Shown here: positions 1 through 5,701 of the stretch, piece by piece
How the letters are laid out: every line of letters begins with the position of its first letter
Position numbering within the stretch: position 1 is the first letter of the stretch
Origin: JBNJDJ01 sp051744845
GTDB lineage: Bacteria; Bacillota; Clostridia; Peptostreptococcales; Acidaminobacteraceae
Length of the DNA stretch: 5,710 bases
Assembly: GCA_051744845.1 (NCBI GenBank)
Contig: JBNJDJ010000092.1
Coordinates: 1-5,710, forward strand
Reading direction: 5' to 3'
Made by a program: the position numbers and the translations under genes
The notes under the pieces: model-generated
Told to the model about the DNA's origin: nothing
What the model saw: only the letters and a program-made list of their open reading frames with translations
Database searches by the model: none

Positions 1-7
1 TATTTAA

Positions 8-36
8 TTGAATATTTTAATTATTTCATATATAAT
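8..36 (+). promoter_or_regulatory. Sigma-A-type promoter for the GT51 glycosyltransferase
   Basis: A -35 hexamer TTGAAT (8-13) and a perfect -10 TATAAT (31-36) are separated by 17 bp, the optimal spacing. The expected transcription start is near 43, giving a leader of about 27 nt with the Shine-Dalgarno site close to the start codon at 70. The AT-rich background makes chance -10 matches common, but the paired boxes with ideal spacing just upstream of a gene support it. Confidence 0.6.
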
Positions 37-69
37 TATTTTGATGCAGATTTTAAAAGGAAGGTATAT

Positions 70-672
70 ATGAAAATTAAAAAAACTATAATTTTAATAT
101 TAGCTATAATAATTATGATTACAAGTTCAAATATAATATTTAATGGATTTTCAATGTATAAAGAAGCTGTTAGTGAGGTTCCTTTAGAAAGAAGAATAGA
201 ACAATTAAAAAACAAAAAAAATTATACAAAATTAGAAAATATTTCAGATGATTTTAAAACTTTAGTAATTGAATCTGAAGATGATGAGTTTTATAGTCAT
301 TTTGGTATAAATATTGATTCTACTTTAAGAGCGATTATTGTAAATATTAAAAATTTATCTTTTACTCAAGGTGGAAGCGGTATTACTCAACAATTAGCTA
401 AAAACTTATATTTCAGTTTTGAAAAAAAGTTAAGTAGAAAAGTAGCAGAAGTTTTTGTTGTTTTAATATTAGAAAAAAATTATTCTAAAAAGGAAATTCT
501 TGAGTTTTATTGTAATATAGCATATTTTGGATATGGTAATTACGGTATTAAAGACGCTTCTAAATATTATTATAATGTAGACCCTAAAGATCTTACATTT
601 AAACAATCTAAAGCATTAGTAAAAACATTGAAAAGCCCTAATAATTATAATCCAAAAGATATAAAAGACTAA
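70..672 (+). CDS. mtgA: Monofunctional peptidoglycan glycosyltransferase (GT51), membrane anchored
   Basis: Polymerises lipid II into glycan strands on the outer face of the membrane. The 200 residues begin with a single N-terminal membrane anchor (about residues 5-23) and then one GT51 domain; no transpeptidase domain follows, so it is a monofunctional enzyme of normal length. The GT51 motifs are seen in order: the EDxxFxxHxG box at 70-79 (E70 is the expected catalytic glutamate), GGSGITQQLAKN at 101-112, RKxxE at 123-127 (E127 is the second conserved acid), ILExYxN at 143-149, and a closing SPxxYNP at 189-195. No catalytic residue is missing. The ATG is preceded by an AAGGAAGG ribosome site (57-64) five bases away. 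No terminator follows; the next promoter starts 15 bases after the stop. The symbol follows common usage for the family; the paralogue type within this species is not determined. Confidence 0.93.
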   Translation: MKIKKTIILILAIIIMITSSNIIFNGFSMYKEAVSEVPLERRIEQLKNKKNYTKLENISDDFKTLVIESEDDEFYSHFGINIDSTLRAIIVNIKNLSFTQGGSGITQQLAKNLYFSFEKKLSRKVAEVFVVLILEKNYSKKEILEFYCNIAYFGYGNYGIKDASKYYYNVDPKDLTFKQSKALVKTLKSPNNYNPKDIKD

Positions 673-686
673 ATTCTAAAAAGTTA

Positions 687-714
687 TTGACATATGCCCG
701 TTAGAGTGTATAAT
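687..714 (+). promoter_or_regulatory. Strong sigma-A promoter for the DUF5320-like gene
   Basis: Consensus -35 TTGACA (687-692) and consensus -10 TATAAT (709-714) are 16 bp apart. A second TATAAT overlaps at 714-719 but would be 21 bp from the -35 box. The leader from about 721 contains an ATTAGT/ACTAAT inverted repeat (718-723 and 742-747) whose 3' arm abuts the ribosome site. The match to consensus suggests the small gene downstream is well expressed. Confidence 0.8.
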
Positions 715-760
715 ATAATTAGTAAAGGATATATGTTAATAACTAATAAGGAGGTCATTT

Positions 761-961
761 ATGCCAAGAAAAGATGGAACTGGTCCAAATGGTGAAGGAA
801 GTATGACAGGTAGAGGTTTAGGAAATTGTAATCCAAATAATGAAAATCAAGAAATAGACCGACCATTAAGAAGAGGTATTAATAATTTTAGAAGAAATAA
901 TCAAGGTTTTAGAGGTAATAGAGGAAGAAGATCTGGTTGTGGCAAAGGTCGTAGAAGATAA
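761..961 (+). CDS. Small DUF5320-like Gly/Arg/Asn-rich protein
   Basis: A 66-residue, strongly basic protein without membrane segments. The N-terminus MPRKDGTGPNGEGSMTGRG matches the MPxxDGTGPxGxGPMTGRG signature of the DUF5320 family, which is common in anaerobic bacteria and archaea and often lies near NifX/NifB-type and Mrp-type genes; its function is not established. The usual G-N-C / G-Y-C end of the signature is present (C23). The rest is unlike many relatives: residues 34-66 are rich in Arg, Gly and Asn, with one further Cys (C60) and a terminal KGRRR. Low complexity suggests a disordered, possibly nucleic-acid-binding tail (inference only). The start is set by an excellent AAGGAGGT site (748-755) five bases before the ATG. 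It is monocistronic, with a consensus promoter upstream and a terminator 8 bases after the stop. No NifX/NifB-like neighbour lies within the window. Confidence 0.85.
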   Translation: MPRKDGTGPNGEGSMTGRGLGNCNPNNENQEIDRPLRRGINNFRRNNQGFRGNRGRRSGCGKGRRR

Positions 962-969
962 TCTTATAG

Positions 970-1005
970 ACGCTATTGTTAATTCAATAGCGTTTTTATT
1001 TTTTT
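970..1005 (+). terminator. Rho-independent terminator after the DUF5320-like gene
   Basis: A perfect 9-bp stem, ACGCTATTG (970-978) with CAATAGCGT (985-993), has a 6-nt loop and is followed by a T-rich tail (993-1005, interrupted by one A). It lies 8 bases after the stop codon at 961. Confidence 0.92.
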
Positions 1006-1009
1006 GATA

Positions 1010-1037
1010 TTTAACAATTTTTTTGGGTAAATATAAA
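1010..1037 (+). promoter_or_regulatory. Possible weak promoter for the glutaredoxin gene
   Basis: TTTAAC (1010-1015) and TATAAA (1032-1037) are 16 bp apart, giving a predicted start near 1044. The boxes are imperfect in an AT-rich background. However, a strong terminator lies just upstream and the next gene needs its own promoter, so something in 1005-1050 should serve. Confidence 0.35.
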
Positions 1038-1071
1038 TAAGTGAAAATAAATATTAGAGGAGATGATTTAG

Positions 1072-1410
1072 ATGAAAGATATTATTGTTTATACTACAAA
1101 AACTTGACCACATTGCCATACAGCTAAAACTTTTTTAAAAAGTGAGGGATTAAAGTTTACAGAAAAAGATGTAAGTAATAATAGAGAAAATCAAAAAGAA
1201 TTAATGTCTTTAGGTGCAAAAGGTGTACCAACTTTTAAAATTGGCCAAGAAGTAATTGTTGGTTTAAAAAAAGAAAAAATATTATCTTTGATAGATTATA
1301 AAATTATAAATTGTCCTGAATGTTCTCAAAAGATAAGAGTTCCTAAAAATAAAGGGAAAATAAAAATAACATGTAATAATTGCAAAAACAAATTTATACT
1401 TAAAACTTAA
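1072..1410 (+). CDS. Selenocysteine glutaredoxin-like protein (UxxC) with C-terminal zinc ribbon; in-frame TGA
   Basis: Thiol-disulfide oxidoreductase of the glutaredoxin/NrdH-like (YruB-type) group. Reading from ATG 1072, the frame is open for 112 residues apart from one TGA at 1105-1107 (codon 12). It falls exactly where the first redox cysteine belongs: residues 6-15 read VYTTKT-(TGA)-PHC, the normal motif being TCPxC. The reading resumes in frame with all expected features: helix 1, the cis-proline GVPTF (51-55) and the EVIVG strand (60-64). Residues 81-104 add a zinc ribbon (CPEC ... CNNC) resembling MJ0042-type fingers. An AGAGGAG site (1056-1062) nine bases before ATG 1072 supports this start; the internal ATG at 1204 has no ribosome site and would lose the whole redox motif. 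Sec-containing glutaredoxins are known in clostridia (e.g. Alkaliphilus oremlandii). The alternatives, a Cys-to-stop mutation or a sequencing error, are less likely given the exact position and intact downstream frame. Neither the selenocysteine machinery (SelA, SelB, tRNA-Sec) nor any other selenoprotein lies in the window. Confidence 0.85.
1108..1158 (+). promoter_or_regulatory. Candidate bacterial SECIS region downstream of the TGA
   Basis: Bacterial selenocysteine insertion needs a hairpin just 3' of the UGA whose loop contacts SelB. Two mutually exclusive hairpins are visible: ACTTTT/AAAAGT (1129-1134 with 1138-1143, 3-nt loop), with its loop about 28 nt after the TGA, and AAACTTT/AAAGTTT (1127-1133 with 1152-1158), whose 18-nt loop contains GUGAGGG (1142-1148). 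The distance is in the normal range, but neither is a textbook element: the first lacks a G/GU in the loop and the second has an oversized loop. This is a location estimate, not a structure call. Confidence 0.35.
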
Positions 1411-1416
1411 AAATTT

Positions 1417-1446
1417 CTTTTTAACTATAGTATTTTATGGTATAAT
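1417..1446 (+). promoter_or_regulatory. Promoter for the queT leader
   Basis: A consensus -10 TATAAT (1441-1446) is preceded by only weak -35 candidates in CTTTTTAAC (1417-1425). The predicted start is near 1453, which places the transcript's 5' end just ahead of the structured leader (1462-1550). No terminator separates the glutaredoxin gene from this point, so some read-through from upstream is possible. Confidence 0.5.
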
Positions 1447-1461
1447 TTTTAAAGAGTGTTT

Positions 1462-1550
1462 TCTTGGTCCCACTTTGTAAAAAAAACAAGATGATTATTT
1501 TGTTATTTTTAATAGGGATTCCTTGAAAGCATAATTTATGTTGAAAGGAG
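1462..1550 (+). promoter_or_regulatory. Structured queT leader; candidate preQ1-responsive element, class unresolved
   Basis: About 105 nt lie between the predicted transcript start and the GTG. Pairings seen: TCTTG (1462-1466) with CAAGA (1487-1491); GTCCC (1467-1471) with GGGAT (1515-1519, one G-U pair), which forms a pseudoknot with the first; and a hairpin in which TTCCTT (1519-1524) pairs with AAGGAG (1545-1550, one G-U), enclosing CATA/TATG (1530-1533 with 1537-1540). The last stem buries the Shine-Dalgarno site GAAAGGAG. It shares T1519 with the pseudoknot (T1520 too, if the pseudoknot extends by one G-U pair), so the two may compete. queT genes are classic targets of preQ1 riboswitches, but I could not fit this to preQ1-I, or convincingly to preQ1-II; preQ1-III or a divergent form remains possible. 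Confidence 0.45.
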
Positions 1551-1557
1551 TTTTTTT

Positions 1558-2058
1558 GTGAAAAAAATTAGTACTAAGTTGTTAACTAGGACTGCTTTAA
1601 TAGCAGCTATTTACGCTGTAATGACAATTGCTATTGCTCCCTTGTCTTATGGAGCTATACAATTTAGAATATCAGAAATTTTGGTATTATTTGCATTTGT
1701 AGATGATGATTATATCCCAGGTCTTATTTTAGGTTGTGTATTAGCAAATTTATATTCACCATTAGGCATGATGGATGTAATATTTGGCTCAATGGCTACC
1801 GCTATTGCAGTTATGGGAATTAGTTTAATAAAAAAGATTTTAGGACAAAATTTAAAGTCTTTATTTATTGCTAGTTTATCTCCGGTAGTTATAAATGGTA
1901 TAATAATTGGAATGCTTTTGAAAATTGTATATAATGTACCTTTTATGATAGGTGCTTTCCAAGTTGCTATTGGTGAATTTGTAGTTGTATCTATAGCAGG
2001 AGTTGTTATTTTCAAAGGGATTTTAGAATCTAATTTAAAAGAGATATTAGCAAATTAA
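1558..2058 (+). CDS. queT: QueT-family queuosine precursor transporter, ECF S component
   Basis: Substrate-binding membrane subunit of an energy-coupling-factor transporter for a queuosine precursor such as preQ1, used to make queuosine in tRNA. The 166 residues are the usual length for the family and form about five to six membrane segments. Family marks: STKLLTRTALIAAIYAVMT (5-23), the conserved SYGAIQFRISE (30-40), GLILGCVLANLYSPLG (55-70), DVIFGS (73-78), SPVVINGIIIG (108-118) and the late GE pair (139-140). The start is GTG with a GAAAGGAG site (1543-1550) seven bases upstream. No energising module (EcfA/EcfA'/EcfT) is in the window, as expected for a group II S component that shares a module encoded elsewhere. 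The preceding leader suggests control at translation initiation. The substrate is assigned from the family, not tested. Confidence 0.9.
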   Translation: MKKISTKLLTRTALIAAIYAVMTIAIAPLSYGAIQFRISEILVLFAFVDDDYIPGLILGCVLANLYSPLGMMDVIFGSMATAIAVMGISLIKKILGQNLKSLFIASLSPVVINGIIIGMLLKIVYNVPFMIGAFQVAIGEFVVVSIAGVVIFKGILESNLKEILAN

Positions 2059-2063
2059 TATAT

Positions 2064-2097
2064 TTAAAAATACTTCCAGGATTGGAAGTATTTTTAA
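2064..2097. terminator. Bidirectional terminator between queT and the convergent glycosidase gene
   Basis: A perfect 14-bp stem (2064-2077 with 2084-2097, core AATACTTCC/GGAAGTATT) has a 6-nt loop. Each arm ends in a run of A or T, so a T5 tract follows the GC part in both directions. It starts six bases after the queT stop and ends directly against the reverse-strand stop codon (2098-2100), so it can end both transcripts. Confidence 0.92.
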
Positions 2098-4728
2098 TTA
2101 AAAGGTTTTAATTTCAAAAGAAGTATCAAATAAGTTTGTTTTAAATTTCAAATTATATTTTTCATTTTTATTTAATTTGATAATAGGATAAGAATTATAG
2201 TAGTTTAAATTAAATTTATCACTATTAATTATAAAAAATATACTTGGATTTTTTGGTAATTCATTTAGTATATTGAAAAATATTTTTTCTTCTATTTTAT
2301 TATTAAAATTTAAATTATTATCTAGAAAAATAAATATATTTTTATTTTTATTATTTTTTAATTTATTTATTATAAATTCCCATTGTATTCCATTGTGATT
2401 AAAGAATGTATTATTTTTATTATTTAATTTTAGAAATAATTTATTACTTTTCTCAAAATGTGCAAAAGTATTATTAAGGTTAAAACTTTTATTTTCAAAT
2501 TCATTTAATATGTCTTTATTATAAGAAATTAATATATCATCTTTTGGTGGATCAATATATTTATTTGTTATATGAATAAAATTTCCATTATTCTTTTTTA
2601 TTTTATGTTTAAAAATATTATTATTATTATTATTAGTATTATTGTTTGTATTTTCACTTTGTTCAATAGATAATTCATCTAATAATATATAGCCTTTATT
2701 AAACTTTTTAGGATCAGTTTCAACAAGATATATCCTATTGATATAGAAAGGTTTATCTAAATTTTCATCTAATGGATATTTAATAGTTTTTAATCCATTC
2801 CAATTAATATTTCTAGCTAAAGTAATATTTTGTTTGTTTCCTTCTAGATCCTTTATTTCCATTCTAAGCCAGTGATTTTTACCATGTGTTCCATCAACTT
2901 TTAAATTTATATTTTTTGTATTTCTATTAATTTTTATTGGTTTATTAAATTCATAATAAACTGCTTGAGTTTTATTATTATAATTAGTAAAATCATAATT
3001 AAGTTTCAAATAAGTATTATTAAACTTTTCTATTTTTCCTAAAACATTTGAAGGATATACATCTAATTTTCCATTAATATTTTCAAAATTATTTAAAACA
3101 ATATTTTTCAAAGGCTTATTAATTTTTAATTGAGTTTTTAAATTATTATATGAAAATTTTATAGTTTTATCTTTTATATTTTCATTTAAACTGAACAAAC
3201 TATTATCAAATTCAAAATAATTTTTACTTAAATATTTCAAATTGTTTGGCTTTATAGGTAACTTAATTTCATCTTTTGTATATAGATAAAATTCAATATT
3301 TTTATTTTGACCTTTAGTTAGATTGATTTGCTTAGGAAAAACTTCTAATTTTTCAAATTCTTCATAAACACTTATATTTTTAGTTATTTGAAGATCTTCA
3401 TATTTAAAAGTTATTTTGCCTTTACCAGATTCTAAAGGAATAAAAGTATTATTTTTCACTTTATGATCTAAAGTAGAAGAAATTTTCAATTTATCTTTGT
3501 TAATTTTAATAGGATAATAATCTTTATTTACTCCTAAAACATTAAATTTATAAGGAGTTTTGTAGATTAACTTATTGTCTATATTAGTTTTTAATTTATC
3601 TAACTTAGAAGTCTTATTTTTATTAGTTATAGCAATACCATTATAAATTTTTCTTTCATAACCATCAGATAAATTATTTAATATTTCAAATTGATTTTTA
3701 CCAAATTCTCGTTTTATTAAAGTAGAAGAACCTCCTCCATCTAAGCTCATTGCGTAATTTGATTCTAAATCAATCATAATTTGAGCCATTTCCTTTTCAC
3801 TAACTCCTGGGAAAAATGATTTTCTTCCATTAACAGTAGCTAAAATTATTTTTTCTTTATTTTGTGTATAACCAATAGCAGATCTAGGATGATTTCCATT
3901 AATTTTAAGTTTTAAATCATTATTTATAAGTCCATTTTTAACTAAGATAGCTCCTCCACCAATGGCAGAATTAAAAATATCTAAGTTATTATTTTTATTA
4001 ATATTTATTTTATCACCAATTTTTAAATTATCTATAATATTTTTATGATTTGGTATAGATAAAACATATCCATTTTCTGGTATTTTAGTTTTAGGCTTAT
4101 TTTTTAAAATCTCAGAAATCTTATTATTCTTTATGATAATTTCAGTGATATTATTTTTATTACTACCAATAGAATAATTATTAAAAGATCTATCTAATAA
4201 TATTATATTATTATTTTTTGTATAATCTTTGTTTTTATAATCTACTTTAAAAGAAATATTTTTAGTTTCAATTTGATAATTAAATAAATTCCAATTACAA
4301 ATATATGGTTCATTAGTCTTAGTTAAAGCAAACTTACTAAATCTTTTGTCAGTAGTACCATTATATATTAATTTGGAATTTTTTATTAATGGTCCTATCG
4401 CTGTTTTAGTTTTAGGATTAAAGAAATCTCCATTAATAGCTGCAATTACAGGCTTATCTTTTGCTAAATCAGTCAACCTTTTAGATTTAGATAAATTATT
4501 TTCATTTATTAAAGTTTCTAACTTTAAATTGTTGGATTTAATATTTGCTACTATAGCATTTATTTCTACCCATTTGTTGTTAATAATTTTAACCTTTTTG
4601 ATTTGTTTCACATCTTCAGTTAAATTAGTTTCATTATTTGTTAGAGTAATATCTTGTCCAAAAGAAAAACTAATAAAAAGTAAAAAAAGTAAGTTGATCA
4701 GTAAAGCTTTTTTAAAATATCTATTCAT
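2098..4728 (-). CDS. Secreted phosphodiester glycosidase (NAGPA family), multidomain, 876 aa
   Basis: Relative of the mammalian uncovering enzyme, which cleaves sugar-phosphodiester bonds; bacterial substrates are mostly unknown, with envelope glycopolymers the natural guess. Residues 1-24 are a signal peptide (basic MNRYFKK, then a hydrophobic stretch ending SFG-Q). The catalytic NAGPA domain spans roughly 90-370, with family motifs AAINGDFF (96-103), IGGGAILVKNG (256-266), HPRSAIGYT (280-288), VNGR (299-302), SLDGGGSSTL (328-337) and NGIAI (363-367). Residues 380-545 look like beta-rich, Ig-like repeats. About 565-690 resembles a jelly-roll carbohydrate-binding domain (WLRMEIKDLEG, then LLDELSI). 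An Asn-rich linker (693-704) leads to a C-terminal domain (about 715-876) containing IQWEFIINKL and NIFIFL, like the degenerate phosphatase-like tails of relatives. No LPXTG or S-layer anchor is seen. The ATG has an AGAGGTG site five bases upstream. It lies 67 bases downstream of the PopT gene on the same strand, probably in one operon. Confidence 0.9.
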   Translation of the reverse strand: MNRYFKKALLINLLFLLFISFSFGQDITLTNNETNLTEDVKQIKKVKIINNKWVEINAIVANIKSNNLKLETLINENNLSKSKRLTDLAKDKPVIAAINGDFFNPKTKTAIGPLIKNSKLIYNGTTDKRFSKFALTKTNEPYICNWNLFNYQIETKNISFKVDYKNKDYTKNNNIILLDRSFNNYSIGSNKNNITEIIIKNNKISEILKNKPKTKIPENGYVLSIPNHKNIIDNLKIGDKININKNNNLDIFNSAIGGGAILVKNGLINNDLKLKINGNHPRSAIGYTQNKEKIILATVNGRKSFFPGVSEKEMAQIMIDLESNYAMSLDGGGSSTLIKREFGKNQFEILNNLSDGYERKIYNGIAITNKNKTSKLDKLKTNIDNKLIYKTPYKFNVLGVNKDYYPIKINKDKLKISSTLDHKVKNNTFIPLESGKGKITFKYEDLQITKNISVYEEFEKLEVFPKQINLTKGQNKNIEFYLYTKDEIKLPIKPNNLKYLSKNYFEFDNSLFSLNENIKDKTIKFSYNNLKTQLKINKPLKNIVLNNFENINGKLDVYPSNVLGKIEKFNNTYLKLNYDFTNYNNKTQAVYYEFNKPIKINRNTKNINLKVDGTHGKNHWLRMEIKDLEGNKQNITLARNINWNGLKTIKYPLDENLDKPFYINRIYLVETDPKKFNKGYILLDELSIEQSENTNNNTNNNNNNIFKHKIKKNNGNFIHITNKYIDPPKDDILISYNKDILNEFENKSFNLNNTFAHFEKSNKLFLKLNNKNNTFFNHNGIQWEFIINKLKNNKNKNIFIFLDNNLNFNNKIEEKIFFNILNELPKNPSIFFIINSDKFNLNYYNSYPIIKLNKNEKYNLKFKTNLFDTSFEIKTF
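2617..2634 (-). repeat. (ATT)6 microsatellite encoding the poly-Asn linker
   Basis: Six perfect ATT units, followed by imperfect ones to about 2643, read as AAT (Asn) codons on the reverse strand and give residues 699-704 of the glycosidase. The unit is a triplet, so slippage would alter linker length without shifting the frame. Confidence 0.85.
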
Positions 4729-4749
4729 ATTTTCACCTCTTCATTATTA

Positions 4750-4776
4750 TAACTTAAAAATATAATAATTAAGTTA
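4750..4776 (-). other. Intergenic hairpin between the PopT and glycosidase genes
   Basis: A perfect 8-bp inverted repeat, TAACTTAA (4750-4757) with TTAAGTTA (4769-4776), has an 11-nt loop. It contains almost no GC and no T-tract follows on the reverse strand, so it is not a convincing terminator. A TATAAT on the reverse strand (4751-4746) lies too close to the ribosome site and has a poor -35 box. It may be a processing or stability element, or just AT-rich chance; co-transcription of the two genes remains the simplest view. Confidence 0.25.
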
Positions 4777-4795
4777 CAAAACCATTAATATAATA

Positions 4796-5701
4796 TTATT
4801 TTTTAAGATTAGAAAAATAATTTATTATTAAAATTATTATAATACCTATGATTATGAAAAAAAGACTTTTGCTTAATCCAACTTCTACATTCCACGGTAG
4901 AATTAATTTTTCTTTAATTGTATATATTTCACCATCAATCAATTTAGTTTCTAAAGGCTTTTTAAAAGGCCAAATTTTTCTTAAACTACCTAACATTAGT
5001 CCAGTTAAAAAAGCAATAGTACTTTCATGATGTTTTTTTAACAAATAATTTAAAAATTTAGCAAAAGATAATAAACCAAAGAGACATCCTAAAGCAAATA
5101 CAATTAATTGAAGAGGATTTCCTTTTGAAAAAGGCGATTTTAAAATTTTAGTAATATAATTATATTTTCCTAAAATCAAAAGCAAAAATGCTCCTGATAT
5201 ACCTGGAAGTATCATTGCACATATAGCAATAGAACCTGAAAAAAATAAAAATATCAATGAGTTTGGTGTTTTAACTGGAACTATTCCTACTAAAAAATAT
5301 GAAAATATGGTTCCTAAAATTATATTTAGTAGATGTAATTTATTAATTTCTATTTTTTTGCTTAAAATAAATGAACTTGCTAAAATAATTCCGAAAAATA
5401 CCGACCAAGTTTCAATAGGTTTTTGATTAATTAAATAATGCATAAGATTTGCCATAGAAAAAATTGAAGTTAAAATCCCAAGAAAGATTGGTATTAAAAA
5501 CTTAAAATTTATTTTGTTAAAAACCTTTTTAAATTTTAAATTAAAAAGATCTTTTATAAATTCTTTGTTTATGCAATTAATAGATTCAATTAATTCATCA
5601 TAAATTCCTGTGATTAATGCAATAGTGCCTCCAGAGACTCCTGGAATTATATCAGCAGCTCCCATAAACATCCCTTTTAAAAATAGTATTAGTTTTTTCA
5701 T
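4796..5701 (-). CDS. popT: DUF368 / PopT-type polyprenyl-phosphate transporter
   Basis: Integral membrane protein of the DUF368 family, members of which (PopT) are reported to carry undecaprenyl phosphate back across the membrane so the lipid carrier can be reused for peptidoglycan and other envelope polymers. The 301 residues are full length, with hydrophobic segments near 68-88, 98-114, 124-142, 148-176, 196-217 and 278-295 plus shorter re-entrant-like stretches. The two hallmark repeats are clear: GAADIIPGVSGGT (14-26) and MILPGISGAFLLLILGKY (163-180), followed by FLTGLMLGSLRKIWP (231-245). The start is fixed by AGGAG just upstream (5710-5706 on the reverse strand), with the ATG at 5701. 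It precedes the glycosidase gene by 67 bases on the same strand. Its promoter lies outside the window. Family assignment is firm; the substrate rests on work with other members. Confidence 0.92.
   Translation of the reverse strand: MKKLILFLKGMFMGAADIIPGVSGGTIALITGIYDELIESINCINKEFIKDLFNLKFKKVFNKINFKFLIPIFLGILTSIFSMANLMHYLINQKPIETWSVFFGIILASSFILSKKIEINKLHLLNIILGTIFSYFLVGIVPVKTPNSLIFLFFSGSIAICAMILPGISGAFLLLILGKYNYITKILKSPFSKGNPLQLIVFALGCLFGLLSFAKFLNYLLKKHHESTIAFLTGLMLGSLRKIWPFKKPLETKLIDGEIYTIKEKLILPWNVEVGLSKSLFFIIIGIIIILIINYFSNLKK

Noticed and set aside
691..719. Possible operator dyad (CATATGC ... GTGTATA) in the DUF5320-like gene promoter
   Set aside because: When the two halves are compared base by base the symmetry is poor, so it does not support a regulator site.
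1072..1107. Glutaredoxin as a pseudogene or TGA as tryptophan
   Set aside because: There is only one disruption, exactly at the redox Cys, and the rest of the frame is intact. TGG is used for Trp in neighbouring genes and no other in-frame TGA occurs, so selenocysteine is the better reading.
1204..1410. Stand-alone 68-residue protein starting at the internal ATG
   Set aside because: There is no ribosome site ahead of 1204 and the product would be half a glutaredoxin domain without its redox motif. The frame extends upstream through the TGA to a well-supported ATG at 1072.
1710..2015. Reverse-strand open frame of about 100 residues inside queT
   Set aside because: It is antisense to a clear QueT protein, has no recognisable family and no promoter or ribosome site of note.
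4346..4765. Forward-strand open frame of about 139 residues opposite the glycosidase start
   Set aside because: It is a shadow of the signal peptide and N-terminal part of the glycosidase, with hydrophobic runs that mirror the antisense codons.
4848..5030. Forward-strand open frame of about 60 residues opposite the PopT gene
   Set aside because: It is antisense to conserved DUF368 sequence and has no independent support.
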